Assembly (NCBI GenBank): GCA_947491025.1
Contig: CANLIC010000008.1
Location: forward strand, 62,001-126,000
Source of the DNA: Myxococcales bacterium
GTDB taxonomy: Bacteria; Myxococcota_A; UBA9042
Direction: 5' to 3'
DNA length: 64,000 nt
Shown: one piece after another, positions 17,176 to 26,726 of the stretch
How the letters are laid out: each line of letters starts with the position of its first letter
Position numbering within the stretch: position 1 is the stretch's first letter
Program-made: the position numbers and the translations under genes
The notes under the pieces: model-generated
The model's input: only the letters and a program-made list of their open reading frames with translations
Told to the model about the DNA's origin: nothing
Database searches by the model: none

Positions 17176-19329
17176 ATGGCGCATCGGATTTTGGGACTCG
17201 ACATCGGCCAGCGGCGCGTCAAGGTCGCCGTCGTCGACAAGTCAGTGAGACAGACGCAGCTGATCGGCTTCGACAGCGAGCCAGTCGCTTGCCCGTACGG
17301 CGAGACCGAGCTCGAAGCGGCGATTCGGTCACTGCTTTCGCGCGTGCGCAAAGCGGACGAGGTGATCGTCGCCGGCATGCCCGCGACCGATGTGCTGCAC
17401 CGGGTGCTGAGCTTCCCGTTCCAGGACCGCAAGGCGATCGTCGAGGCTGCGGCCTTCGAGCTCGAGACCCACATCCCGGTCGACCTTGAGGAGTCCGTCA
17501 TCGACCACATCGTGGTCGGGCGCCACGCCGAGGGCTGTGAGGCCTTGGTGGTGGCGGCGCCGCGGGCGCGGGTGCAGCAGCGGATCGAGTTGCTGCGGCG
17601 AGTCGGGGCCGAGCCGCGGCAGCTGGGCCTCGTGGCGCTCTCGTTGGCGCGGCTGCTGCGTCATCTGCCCTCGTTGGCCACCGGGACGACGCTGGTGCTC
17701 GACATCGGCGCCGCCGCCACCGACGCCGTGGTCGCCGTCGACGGCGCGCCGCGCTACGTGCGCGCCCTGAGCGTCGGCGCCGACGCTGTCCGCGCCGACT
17801 TCGCCGATCAGTTCGATCGCCAAACCACGGAGTCCGCCGCCGACTTGCTGGTCAGCCACGGGCTCCTGCTGCCACCCGGCATGGCACCGGCGACCCCCGA
17901 CGAAGAGACACTACACAAGGCGACGCTGCGCGCTCTAGCGCCCTGGTTGCGCGAGGTGCGGCAGACGATGGCGGCCTGGCGCAAGGGCGGAAAGCCGGCA
18001 CCGGACCGTATCGTGCTGACCGGCGGCATGGCGGGGCTGCGTGGGCTGGTCGAGACCCTTGAGGCGATCTTGGGGCTGCCGGTCCGCGGCCTGCCGCTTC
18101 ATGAGCTTGAGGGCGTGGCGATGGCGCCGCACCTGCCCGAGCGCCTGCACGAGGCGGGTGGAAGCGCGGTCGCCCTCGCCCTTGAGGGAGCGCTGGCGCA
18201 GGGCGGCGAGATCATGGATTTCCGCCAGGGGGACCTGGCGTTCGAAGGCGACTACAAGTACCTGCGCGAGCGGCTACCGGCGCTGATCTCGATGGCGGTG
18301 TTTGCGCTGTGCCTGCTGGCCGTCCGCAGCACCATCACCTACCGCGGTCTGGTCAACGAGCAGCAGCAACAGGTCGCCGTGCTGGTCGCGCTCAGCAAGG
18401 AGGTCACCGGCAAGAAGCTCAGCAGCTTCGACAAGCTGCAGACCGAGCTGAAGCGCCCCCTAGCCGTCGACCTCGGCTCGTACTACCCCGACATGTCGGC
18501 GATCAAGGTGCTCGACGAGGTCTCGCGCATCCAACACGAAGTGACGGAGCCACCGGAGTTCAAGCCTGGCGGCCCGGGCGAAGCTGCACCGCCCAATCCG
18601 GTCGATGGCGGCCAGCGGCTGGCCCAGGTCGTCGCACCGCCGCCGCAGCTGCGGGGCTTGCCGCCACTCGGCATGACCGGGCCGCCGACGGGAGAGCCGA
18701 CAGCGATGCCGCTCGGCATGCCGCCCTCGGCAGCGATGCCGCCGGCGATGGGCGGCGGGGGGATGTTTCCGAGACCGCGGATGCGACCCTTGGGGGTCGA
18801 CGGCGGCGGCGGCGCGAACCCTGGCGTCGGTGCCGGCGGCGAGCCAGGTGCTGACGCGGGCAGCGAAGGCGGCGGCGAAGGCGGCGGTCAGGGCGGTGCG
18901 CCGCGCGGCGACGAGCCGTTCACGGGCCATAAGATCGAGCTGCTCTCGGTCGACATCGACCGCAGCAAGGGCAGCTTGCGCGGCGACTGCGACACCCAGG
19001 AGGCGCTGCTCGCTTTCCAGACTGCGCTGGAGAAGCATCCCTGCTTTCAGAAGATCAAGTCGACCTCAGATCGCATCACATTCGAACGGCACCGCGAGTG
19101 GTTCCGCTTCAACATCGGCTTTGAGATCCAATGTCCCGCGGCCGACCCACCCAAGAAGGTCCGCAAGGCCGACGGTGGCGACAAGGCTGGTTCGGAGGCC
19201 GACGGCGAGGAAACCGAGGACGACAAGGGCAAAGACGAGGACGAAGACAAGGGCGAGGACAAGAAGAAGAACGGGGACAAGGACAAGGAAGATAAGGGCG
19301 ACGACAGCGAGGCCGAGGCCGAGGAGTAG
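17176..19329 (+). CDS. gspL: Type II secretion protein GspL with acidic tail
   Basis: Bitopic platform protein that recruits GspE. It has 717 residues against about 400 usually. Residues 1-340 form an actin/PilM-like cytoplasmic domain (ILGLDIGQRRVKVAVV at the start, VLDIGAAATDAVV near 175, IVLTGGMAGLRGL near 280). One membrane helix lies at about 366-388. The periplasmic part has a coiled stretch, a Pro/Gly/Met-rich linker (about 470-580), a ferredoxin-like domain (about 585-655) and a terminal run of nearly pure Asp/Glu/Lys/Gly of about 55 residues. The ATG lies 11 bp after gspK. The tail resembles in composition those of GspD and GspN here. Confidence 0.9.
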   Translation: MAHRILGLDIGQRRVKVAVVDKSVRQTQLIGFDSEPVACPYGETELEAAIRSLLSRVRKADEVIVAGMPATDVLHRVLSFPFQDRKAIVEAAAFELETHIPVDLEESVIDHIVVGRHAEGCEALVVAAPRARVQQRIELLRRVGAEPRQLGLVALSLARLLRHLPSLATGTTLVLDIGAAATDAVVAVDGAPRYVRALSVGADAVRADFADQFDRQTTESAADLLVSHGLLLPPGMAPATPDEETLHKATLRALAPWLREVRQTMAAWRKGGKPAPDRIVLTGGMAGLRGLVETLEAILGLPVRGLPLHELEGVAMAPHLPERLHEAGGSAVALALEGALAQGGEIMDFRQGDLAFEGDYKYLRERLPALISMAVFALCLLAVRSTITYRGLVNEQQQQVAVLVALSKEVTGKKLSSFDKLQTELKRPLAVDLGSYYPDMSAIKVLDEVSRIQHEVTEPPEFKPGGPGEAAPPNPVDGGQRLAQVVAPPPQLRGLPPLGMTGPPTGEPTAMPLGMPPSAAMPPAMGGGGMFPRPRMRPLGVDGGGGANPGVGAGGEPGADAGSEGGGEGGGQGGAPRGDEPFTGHKIELLSVDIDRSKGSLRGDCDTQEALLAFQTALEKHPCFQKIKSTSDRITFERHREWFRFNIGFEIQCPAADPPKKVRKADGGDKAGSEADGEETEDDKGKDEDEDKGEDKKKNGDKDKEDKGDDSEAEAEE

Positions 19330-19383
19330 CGTCCGCGGAAGGACGAGCTGACACGGACGCCTCACTCGGGCTGGGAGGGATGG

Positions 19384-20067
19384 GTGCAAGAAGGCAAGAT
19401 TCAAGCGTGGCTGGGGCGGCTGAGCGACCGCGAACGCGCGATCGTCGTGGGCGGCGGCATCTCCGTGCTGGCAGCGCTGTTGTTGACGGCCGGCTTCTTC
19501 GTCCAGCAGCGCGTGGCCGAGATGGAGCTGGCGGTCGCCGACAACGCCGAGGCCCTGCGGCAGATCCATGACGCAGCGCCGACGTATCTACGCAACCGAA
19601 GAGAAGACAAGGCGATCGACGAGTCCCTCGAGCGGGCCCGAGCGACTTCGTTGCAGTCGTCGCTGCTGGCGCTGGCCAAGGACATTCAGTTCGAGCGCAA
19701 AGCGACGGGCGAGGAAGAGGGACCTTCGGGCAGCGAGCGGCTGAGTGACTTCATCAAGTTCAGCAACGCCACTGAGATCTTGGCCGAGTTGACGACGCGC
19801 AAGGGCGCTGGTGCGGGCAAGCAGGCTGCCAAGAAGAAGAAGGCGGCCAAGGGCGAGAAGCAGGTCTTCCTGTCCAGCATTGAGGTCGTCTTCGACCGGG
19901 TACCCGACACCGCCCTGTTTCAGTTCTTGGAGAAGATCGACACCCACCCGGACGGGCTCTTCGCGTCCAGCCTCGATATTTCGCGAGAGTCCTCCGATCA
20001 CGAGCATTTCCGTGCCAAGTTGACCGTCGCCCAGTTCCGCTACGGCGGCGCCGAGGAGGGCTCGTGA
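19384..20067 (+). CDS. gspM: Type II secretion protein GspM
   Basis: Small bitopic partner of GspL in the platform. It has 227 residues: a short cytoplasmic N-terminus with WLGRLSDRERAIVVGGG, which resembles the family start, a membrane helix (about 20-42), a coiled region, a Lys-rich loop near 150-160, and a ferredoxin-like C-terminal domain (KQVFLSSIEVVFDRVP and the ALFQFLEKIDTHP helix). The GTG start is chosen because GGGAGGG lies 4 bases before it; the ATG at 19380 is in another frame that soon closes. The gspN start overlaps the stop by 4 bp. Sequence conservation in this family is low, so operon position carries much of the call. Confidence 0.85.
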   Translation: MQEGKIQAWLGRLSDRERAIVVGGGISVLAALLLTAGFFVQQRVAEMELAVADNAEALRQIHDAAPTYLRNRREDKAIDESLERARATSLQSSLLALAKDIQFERKATGEEEGPSGSERLSDFIKFSNATEILAELTTRKGAGAGKQAAKKKKAAKGEKQVFLSSIEVVFDRVPDTALFQFLEKIDTHPDGLFASSLDISRESSDHEHFRAKLTVAQFRYGGAEEGS

Positions 20068-21872
20068 ACCCGTCCGTCCGTGAGCGGTTGCAGCGCGCGG
20101 CCGTCTATTTCGGCTATGGCGCGTTCTTCTTCGCTGCCTTGCTGGCGGCGCTGGTGCTGACGTTTCCGACGCGCCAGCTCCAGGCTTATGTCGAGGCCCA
20201 GTCCCGCAAGGCTGGCATGCCGCTGACGATCGGCGAGATGTCGCTGCGCGGCATCGGCGGCGTCACCATGGAAGAGGTCGCGCTGCACCTGCCTGCCAAG
20301 CCGGGGCCAGAGGACCAACCCGGGCGGCCAGCGATCGACCTCAAGTTCGACCGCGTGCGGCTCGACGTCGCGGTGTGGCGAGCGCTCTGGCGCCGCGAGT
20401 TGGCGATCGGCGTCGACGTCGAGGCGGGCGAAGGGTCTCTCGCCGACGGTCTGGTGGTGGTGCGCCCCCTCAGCGGCGCCGCTGCCGGCCGTGAGGACGA
20501 CAAGCCGAAAGAGCGCGGGGACAAGGCCGGTGGCGACGCCAAGGGCGAGGCGGCAGAGGACGCCAAGGCGGACGCGTCCAAGGGCGCCGGACGGCGCGGC
20601 TACGCCATCGATCTCGATCTGCCGACGATCGAGCGCCTACCGCTGGAGTCGACGGGGCTCGGCGCGCTGATGATCGCGGTGCAGAGCAAGGTCCAGGGCA
20701 CGCTCGACGGCGAGCTGTCCGGTTCGGTCCAGTTGCACTGGGGCGGCACTTTCGAAGACGCCACCGGCAAGCTCAACTTGACGATTACCGATAGCGTGTT
20801 GCGCAAGCCGGCGATTGACCTCGGCAAGATGGGCAACTTCCAACTCGCCGACCTCCGGATGGGCAACACAGCGCTCAAGATCACCATGGCGCCCAAGGGG
20901 GAAATCGCCGTGCTGTCTGGCGCCCGCGGCAGCGACAAGTCGACGGCCATCGCGTTCGAGAATATCGAGGTGAACGGGCGCGACATCGAGCTCCTGGTCG
21001 AGGAGCGCTCGCACGCCCTGGTGCCGCCAGGTCCGGCCGGCGTGCGGATGGCCAACCTCCAGCTGCACTTCGCATTCCGCCTTCCCGACGCGGCCGAGGC
21101 CGAAGGCGGCAAGGACGCCGACAAGGGTGAGGCCAAGGACGCCGACAAGGACTCCGGCAAGGGCCGCGCGGCAGCCCGCGGCAAGTCGGGCGACCCAGGC
21201 GGCAAGGATGGCAAGGGCCGCGACAAGGGCGACGCGGAGGGCGGAGAAGGCGACGCGGCCGATGATCAGCGCGCCAAGTGGTCGAGCCTGATGGAGATCG
21301 CCGGCAGCAAGCTCAAGCCATTCACCCGCAACGGCTACGTCGGCATGACCTGCACCGGGCTGCTGCTGCGCCCCAGCTGCAACCCCGACATGCCCCGCGT
21401 CACGGTGGGCACGCGCGGCGGCGCCGGCGGCCTTCCGTCGGTGGACGCGGCGCCAGGGCCCGGCGGGACCGACGAAGCTGGGCGCAACGGAGCGGCGGCA
21501 GCAGGGACCGATGCGCCGGCCGTGGTGCCTCCCGTCGCGGCGCCGCCCACTTTTCCGGCGCCCGGCACGCCCAACCCTGAGCGCGTCGAGCTCAAGCCGG
21601 CGATGGCCGACGCGCCGCTGGTGCCGCGCCCGGCGCCGGCGCTGGCGGTCCCGTCTGAGCCCGCCCCAGCAGAACCTGCCGAGCAAGCCGAGGAGCCACC
21701 CACCCCATCGCGCCGCGGCCGCGGGGTGCCGCAGCCGTCCGACCAAGAGCAAGGCGAAGGGGAAGAGGCGCCGCGCGATCCGCAGGCCGATGAAGGCGAG
21801 CCACGCGAACGCGAACCAGAAGGGGGCGGCGAGGCCGAAGAGTCAGGCGGCGAGGCGCCCCAGCGCCCGTAG
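20064..21872 (+). CDS. gspN: Type II secretion protein GspN, enlarged
   Basis: Accessory inner-membrane type II protein, the last gene of the operon. It has 602 residues. A membrane helix (about 17-36) is followed by AsmA-like beta-rich sequence: PLTIGEMSLRGIGGVTMEEV, a later QSKVQGTLDGELSGSVQLHWGG and FQLADLRMGNTALKITM. Two charged low-complexity insertions rich in Asp/Lys/Gly/Ala (about 140-180 and 345-405) break up the core. The last 130 residues are Pro/Ala/Glu-rich without visible structure. It begins at GTG in a GTGA overlap with gspM. Many type II systems lack GspN; those of deltaproteobacteria and leptospires commonly have it. A family role in the envelope is known, but its mechanism is not. 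Confidence 0.8.
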   Translation: MNPSVRERLQRAAVYFGYGAFFFAALLAALVLTFPTRQLQAYVEAQSRKAGMPLTIGEMSLRGIGGVTMEEVALHLPAKPGPEDQPGRPAIDLKFDRVRLDVAVWRALWRRELAIGVDVEAGEGSLADGLVVVRPLSGAAAGREDDKPKERGDKAGGDAKGEAAEDAKADASKGAGRRGYAIDLDLPTIERLPLESTGLGALMIAVQSKVQGTLDGELSGSVQLHWGGTFEDATGKLNLTITDSVLRKPAIDLGKMGNFQLADLRMGNTALKITMAPKGEIAVLSGARGSDKSTAIAFENIEVNGRDIELLVEERSHALVPPGPAGVRMANLQLHFAFRLPDAAEAEGGKDADKGEAKDADKDSGKGRAAARGKSGDPGGKDGKGRDKGDAEGGEGDAADDQRAKWSSLMEIAGSKLKPFTRNGYVGMTCTGLLLRPSCNPDMPRVTVGTRGGAGGLPSVDAAPGPGGTDEAGRNGAAAAGTDAPAVVPPVAAPPTFPAPGTPNPERVELKPAMADAPLVPRPAPALAVPSEPAPAEPAEQAEEPPTPSRRGRGVPQPSDQEQGEGEEAPRDPQADEGEPREREPEGGGEAEESGGEAPQRP

Positions 21873-21972
21873 TCGCTCGGCGCTGCGCCGTACGTCGTGG
21901 TCGTCGCTGTGGCTGGCAGCGCGAATCGGCCCATCCCGAGGTCGGCACGAGACCGCGCGGTGGCCCATGGGG

Positions 21973-22002
21973 TTGCCTCATCGCCACCATTTCAGCTAGA
22001 CC
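21973..22002 (+). promoter_or_regulatory. Weak housekeeping-type promoter upstream of CBS gene
   Basis: TTGCCT, an 18-bp spacer, then TAGACC. The -10 resembles the TAGAyy hexamers of other candidates here (27467, 61449). The match is modest and the call is tentative. Confidence 0.3.
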
Positions 22003-22037
22003 GCGGCGCGGCGGCCCATGAGGCCATCGGAGGGACC

Positions 22038-23408
22038 ATGCGAGGCATCTACCGCAACGTTTTGGACGCGATCGGCGACACCCCGTTGGTCCAGCTCAAC
22101 CGAGTTGTCGGGCGCCATGACGCGCGGATCCTGGCCAAGCTGGAGTACATGAATCCAGGCGGTTCGGTGAAAGACCGCATGGCCCTGCACATCCTCGAGG
22201 ACGCAGAGCGGTCCGGGGCGCTGCGGCCGGGCGCCGTGATCGTCGAGAACACGTCCGGCAACACGGGCGTTGGCGTCGCCATGGCGGCGGCCGTCAAGGG
22301 CTACCGTTGCATCTTCACGATGCCGGACAAGATGAGCCAGGAGAAGGTTCGTCGGCTGCGGGCATTCGGTGCGGAGGTCGTCGTCACGCCCACCGCGGTG
22401 CCCGCCGAGCACCCGGACAGCTACTACGAGACCGCCAAGCGCATCGCCCGCGAGACGCCGGGCTCCTTCATGCTCAACCAGTATCACAACAAGCAGAACA
22501 TCGAGGCGCATTACCGCTCGACGGGTCCCGAGATCTGGGAGCAGACCGGCGGCCAGTTCGACATCATCGTGGCGGGCCTCGGCACCGGCGGCACATTGTC
22601 GGGCACGGCCAAGTACCTCAAGGGCCAGAACCCGGCGATTCGCACCGTCGGCGTCGACCCGCAGGGCTCGATCTACTACTCGCAGTTCCACACCGGCGTG
22701 CCCTCGGCGCCGCACACCTACAAGGTCGAGGGCATCGGTGAGGACATGGTCTGCGGCGCGCTCGAGCTTGAGTGGCTTGACGACGTCATGCAGGTCACCG
22801 ATCGCGAGTGCTTCAGCATGGCGCGGCGTTTGGCGCGGGAAGAGGGCCTCTTCGCCGGCGGCAGCTCGGGCGGCGCTGTCCACGTCGCCGCCAACCTGGC
22901 GCGCGAACTAGGCCGCAACCACACCATCGTCGTGATCTTGCCAGACTCGGGCGCCATCTACCTGAGCAAGTTCTATGACGATCAGTGGATGAAGGAGAAC
23001 GGGTTCTTCGATCCCGATCCGACCGAGCGCAGCGTCGCCGACCTGCTCCGTCGCAAGAGCCACTTCGTCTTCACCGCCACCCCGAGCGAGGAGATCGGCC
23101 CCTGCATCCTGCGCATGAAGCAGGAAGGCATCAGCCAGATGCCGGTCGTCAGCGAGGGCGGCGAGCCGGTCGGCATGGTCCACGAGATCGACTTGCTGGA
23201 CGCGATCTTCGAGGGCCGCGCCAGCCGCAGCGACAAGGTCGATGGTCTGATGACGCCACTGCAGGGGGTGCTGTCGCTGGACGCCAGCATCGAGGCCCTG
23301 CGCGACATTCTGGCCGCCGACAACGTCGCGGTGGTGGTCCAACACGCCAAGGTGCACGGCATCATTACCAAGATCGACCTGATCGACTACCTGTCGCGGG
23401 CGCACTGA
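22038..23408 (+). CDS. Cystathionine beta-synthase with CBS domain pair
   Basis: PLP enzyme joining serine (or O-acetylserine) and homocysteine to cystathionine; cytoplasmic. It has 456 residues. The fold-type II core spans about 1-320, with the PLP lysine K45 in GGSVKDR, NTSGNTGVGVA for the substrate loop, and GLGTGGTLSGTAKYLK for phosphate binding. Two CBS domains (about 340-456) follow, as in eukaryotic-type enzymes, where they can bind adenosyl ligands. No heme-binding N-terminal extension is visible. The ATG follows CGGAGGGA by 3-5 bases. A gene for the next transsulfuration step lies 26 bp downstream. A cysteine synthase is the alternative, but the CBS pair and the neighbour favour this call. 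Confidence 0.9.
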   Translation: MRGIYRNVLDAIGDTPLVQLNRVVGRHDARILAKLEYMNPGGSVKDRMALHILEDAERSGALRPGAVIVENTSGNTGVGVAMAAAVKGYRCIFTMPDKMSQEKVRRLRAFGAEVVVTPTAVPAEHPDSYYETAKRIARETPGSFMLNQYHNKQNIEAHYRSTGPEIWEQTGGQFDIIVAGLGTGGTLSGTAKYLKGQNPAIRTVGVDPQGSIYYSQFHTGVPSAPHTYKVEGIGEDMVCGALELEWLDDVMQVTDRECFSMARRLAREEGLFAGGSSGGAVHVAANLARELGRNHTIVVILPDSGAIYLSKFYDDQWMKENGFFDPDPTERSVADLLRRKSHFVFTATPSEEIGPCILRMKQEGISQMPVVSEGGEPVGMVHEIDLLDAIFEGRASRSDKVDGLMTPLQGVLSLDASIEALRDILAADNVAVVVQHAKVHGIITKIDLIDYLSRAH

Positions 23409-23434
23409 GGCGGTAAGAGCCGCAGGAGGGGACG

Positions 23435-24613
23435 ATGGCGGGAAACGATTGGAGCAAGGCGCAGTTCGAGACCCGGGCGATCCACGTCGGGCAAGACCCC
23501 GATCCGCGCACGGGCGCCGTGGCCGTGCCAATCTACCAGACCTCGACTTTCGCCCAGCCGAGCCCAGGCCAGCACCTCGGCCACGAGTACTCGCGCACCA
23601 GCAACCCGACGCGCGACGCGCTGCAGGAGGCGCTGGCCACCCTTGAGGGCGGCGTGCAGGGCCTCTGCTTCAGCTCCGGCCTCGCCGCCACCCACGCGGT
23701 GCTCGCGACCCTCTGTGACGCCGGCGACGATGTCGCGGCGATGGACGACATGTACGGCGGCACCTTCCGCCAGTTCGACAAGGTGTGGCGCCGCCACGGG
23801 CTCACTTTTCAGTACCGCGATCTGCGTGACCCGGCAGCCTGCGACGGCTTGTTCGGCCCCCGCACCAAGCTGCTGTGGCTCGAGACGCCGACCAATCCGA
23901 TGCTGAAGCTCGTCGACATCGCGGCGCTCTGCCAACGTGCCCACGACGCTGGGGTGCTCGTCGCGGTCGACAACACGTTCGCCACGCCCTGGCTGCAGCG
24001 ACCGCTGGAGATCGGGGCCGACATCGTGGTCCACTCCACGACGAAGTACCTCGGCGGCCATAGCGACGTCGTCGGCGGCGCGATCGTGGTCAGCGATCCG
24101 GCGCTCGGCACCCGTCTCGCTTTCCACCAGAACGCGATCGGCGCCACGCCGGGACCCTTCGACTCCTGGCTGACCCTGCGCGGCGTCAAGACGCTCGCGC
24201 TGCGCATGGAGCGCCACTGCAGCAACGCGCTCGCCGTGGCGCGGATGCTGGAGTCCGATCCACGCGTACGGCGGGTGATCTACCCGGGCCTCGCCAGCCA
24301 CCCGCAGCACGGGCTGGCCCGGCGGCAGATGCGCGCCGGCGGCGGTATGGTCACCGTCGTCTTGCGCGGCGGACTGCCTGAGGCGCGACGCTTTCTGGAG
24401 ACCGTGCGCGTCTTTACCCTGGCCGAGAGCCTAGGCGGCGTCGAGAGCCTGATCGAGCACCCGGGCATCATGACGCACGCCAGCATCCCCGAGGACAGGC
24501 GCGCCGAGTTGGGCATCGACGACTCGCTGATCCGTCTCTCGGTGGGTATCGAGCACCTCGACGATCTGCTTGCCGATCTGCGCGCAGGGCTCGACGCCGC
24601 GTTTCCAGCGTGA
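23435..24613 (+). CDS. Cystathionine gamma-lyase / gamma-synthase (Cys/Met PLP family)
   Basis: Fold-type I PLP enzyme of 392 residues. The PLP lysine is K204 in HSTTKYLGGHSDVVGG. Other family marks are YSRTSNPTRDALQEALATLEGG, FSSGLAATHAVL and the C-terminal LAESLGGVESLIEHPGIMTHASIP. AGGAGGGG precedes the ATG. It directly follows cystathionine beta-synthase, so cleavage of cystathionine to cysteine (reverse transsulfuration) is the likely role. Sequence alone does not separate gamma-lyase from gamma-synthase. No terminator is obvious after it; the next 45 bases are noticeably less GC-rich than their surroundings. Confidence 0.88.
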   Translation: MAGNDWSKAQFETRAIHVGQDPDPRTGAVAVPIYQTSTFAQPSPGQHLGHEYSRTSNPTRDALQEALATLEGGVQGLCFSSGLAATHAVLATLCDAGDDVAAMDDMYGGTFRQFDKVWRRHGLTFQYRDLRDPAACDGLFGPRTKLLWLETPTNPMLKLVDIAALCQRAHDAGVLVAVDNTFATPWLQRPLEIGADIVVHSTTKYLGGHSDVVGGAIVVSDPALGTRLAFHQNAIGATPGPFDSWLTLRGVKTLALRMERHCSNALAVARMLESDPRVRRVIYPGLASHPQHGLARRQMRAGGGMVTVVLRGGLPEARRFLETVRVFTLAESLGGVESLIEHPGIMTHASIPEDRRAELGIDDSLIRLSVGIEHLDDLLADLRAGLDAAFPA

Positions 24614-24910
24614 TCCTGTAACGTTCTAGTTCTTTGTTCTCCGGAAGCCGCTCGATAGATCCGGCTGACCGTTCGCGCGTCGAAGGCTTGTGGGGCCATG
24701 GGGTCTCGGCCGCCACGCGCGGAACCGGGGCCATGCCCCCTGTTGGTGAAGGTCGGTTTGGTTGGCGTCGCGCTTGGCGGCGTCGCTTGACGGGAATTGG
24801 CGCAGACGCTTAGCATCCCGCAGCCCAAAACGCGCCCGGCCTCGGTCGGAAGCGCGGCGGGCGACGGGTTGAGGGGCGCGGTACCCCGCGTACCCACCTG
24901 GAGGAGAGCC
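24614..24910 (+). other. Intergenic region before the AgmX-like gene
   Basis: 297 bp. The first part (to about 24660) is relatively AT-rich and contains CCGG-flanked inverted sequence (24651-24673). A short GGGG-CCATG-CCCC hairpin lies at about 24729-24741 without a T tract. The reading frame of the next gene is open back to 24797, but GGAGGAG at 24899-24905 points to the ATG at 24911. No RNA gene is recognised. Confidence 0.4.
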
Positions 24911-26659
24911 ATGAGCGGCGGAAGCATCCTTGCACTCATCGGCGCCACGCTGGCCCTGCTCGGGCCGATGGGGTTGCCATTCATCACGGTCGACGAGGAG
25001 GAGATCGCTTTCCGCTCGTTCGAGGTCTTGACCGGCCAGCTCTCGCTGCTGCTGTCCCTCATCACCATGGCCTGCGGCGCCGTGGTGCTGCAGAAGCGCA
25101 AGCAGAGCTTCGGCTGGATCGTCGCCATCGCCTCGCTGCTGCAGATCGGCGTCATGGCGTGGACCTATCAGAACGTCTGGGCATTGACGCCCTGTGTCTC
25201 GGCGGGCATCTCGCTGTGTGACAGCGAGACCGGTGGCCTCATCGATCAGACGTTGGTGACGCTCGACTGGGGCGTCGTGATGGTCACGATCGGCGCCGTC
25301 ATCAGCATGTTTGGCGGACTCATCGTCGCCGCGTCGCACCCGGAGTACGCGAAAGACCAGCGCTTCCTCAAAGTCACCCTGGCTTGGGAAGGCACGACGA
25401 TCTACGAGCGCGTGCTCTTCGAGCCGGCTCCCGTCACGGTCGGCGAGGAAGACGGCAACACCTTCCAGCTCGCGGCGCGGGGCCTGTCGCGCCATGTCGT
25501 GCTCAAGCCTTCGGGCGAGGGCTACACGCTCGATGTGCCCAAGGGCATCGGCGGCCAAGTCAACGTCGGTGGCGAGATCAAGGACGCCGCCGAGTTGAAC
25601 ACGATCGACGTCAAGCGCGGCGACTCGGGCGTGCTCTCGTTCGAGAACGACGTCGACCTGACGTTCGCCTTCACGGGCGCCGAGACGGCGATTCTGGCCG
25701 GGACCTCCGATCGCGGCGGGGCGGCGTTCGCCATCTCGTTCTCGGTCAGCGCTGCCGTGACCATGGCGCTGCTGATCAGCGCCCTGTTGAGCGCCCACGC
25801 TCGCGATCGCAAGGCCGTCGAGGAGAACCTCGAGAAGCGCGCCAAGGAGCTGATCGAGGTCACGCTCGAAGAGCAGATCAAGGAAGAGACCGAGGAGCTC
25901 GAGGGCGAGGAAGAGGACACCACCGCCAAGAAGGCCCAGAACGAGGAGGGCAAGTTCGGTGACGCTCAGGTCGATCCGAACAAGCAATCCAAGGTACCGA
26001 AGCTCGACGCTCAGATGGTCGACAAGATCGACGTGAAGAACCTCGGCATCAACAAGATCCTCGGCGGCCAGCAGGCGTTGACCGGCGCCCTCGGCACCAT
26101 CATGGCCGGCGACACCGGCGCGCTGAACAGCAAGATGGCCGTGGCGATGAGCGGTGAGGGCGGTGAGCTCGTCATCGGCCACGGCTCAGGCGGCATGGGC
26201 TTCCGCGGCACGGGCGCAGGCGGCGGCGGCACGGGCGGCTACGGCCGCATCCACGGCCTCGGCTCCATCGACACCGGTGGCGGCACGGGCCGCAACGCGA
26301 ACGTCGGCATCGGGCGCAAGTCGGCGAAGAAGGTGGCCTCAGTCAAGATCGCCACCGGCCAGTCGACAGGCGGTTGCGACAAGGGCGACATCGCCAAGAA
26401 CGTGAAGATGCGCGCCGCCGCGCTGCGGGCCTGCTACGAGATACAGCTGATGTCGAAGCCCAGCCTGCAAGGCAAGATCACGGCGCAGTGGACGATCGAC
26501 ACCGAAGGTGCCGTCAAGAATCCGAAGATCGTCAGCGACTCGATGGCCAACTCGGCGGTCGCCGACTGCGTCACCCGCACGATCGGCCGCGTCCGGTTCA
26601 AGAAGCCCGACGCCGGCATCTGCGTGATTCAGTGGCCGTTCGTGTTCTCACCCGGCTAG
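24911..26659 (+). CDS. AgmX/PglI C-terminal domain envelope protein with FHA-like domain
   Basis: A 582-residue membrane protein. Four hydrophobic segments occupy about 5-22, 40-58, 68-85 and 120-140. A beta-rich stretch (about 155-250, with VTVGEEDGNTFQLAARGLSRH) resembles an FHA-like fold. A further helix lies at about 275-298, then a Glu/Lys-rich coiled region, a Gly-rich linker and the C-terminal AgmX/PglI-type domain (about 500-582: LRACYEIQL, QWTIDTEGAVKNPKI, two conserved Cys). AgmX belongs to the adventurous-gliding envelope machinery of Myxococcus, and the domain is TonB-C-like, suggesting a periplasm-spanning contact with the outer membrane. The start is fixed by GGAGGAG. The partner is unknown. 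Confidence 0.75.
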   Translation: MSGGSILALIGATLALLGPMGLPFITVDEEEIAFRSFEVLTGQLSLLLSLITMACGAVVLQKRKQSFGWIVAIASLLQIGVMAWTYQNVWALTPCVSAGISLCDSETGGLIDQTLVTLDWGVVMVTIGAVISMFGGLIVAASHPEYAKDQRFLKVTLAWEGTTIYERVLFEPAPVTVGEEDGNTFQLAARGLSRHVVLKPSGEGYTLDVPKGIGGQVNVGGEIKDAAELNTIDVKRGDSGVLSFENDVDLTFAFTGAETAILAGTSDRGGAAFAISFSVSAAVTMALLISALLSAHARDRKAVEENLEKRAKELIEVTLEEQIKEETEELEGEEEDTTAKKAQNEEGKFGDAQVDPNKQSKVPKLDAQMVDKIDVKNLGINKILGGQQALTGALGTIMAGDTGALNSKMAVAMSGEGGELVIGHGSGGMGFRGTGAGGGGTGGYGRIHGLGSIDTGGGTGRNANVGIGRKSAKKVASVKIATGQSTGGCDKGDIAKNVKMRAAALRACYEIQLMSKPSLQGKITAQWTIDTEGAVKNPKIVSDSMANSAVADCVTRTIGRVRFKKPDAGICVIQWPFVFSPG

Positions 26660-26726
26660 TCCGGCGCGGTCCTGGCGCTCGCTTGCGGCATGACGCCGAG
26701 GCACCGTCGACGACGAAAGCCTCCGC

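Noticed and set aside
24729..24741. GGGG-CCATG-CCCC hairpin as a terminator after the transsulfuration genes
   Set aside because: Short stem, no T tract, and more than 110 bp after the stop; support is too weak.
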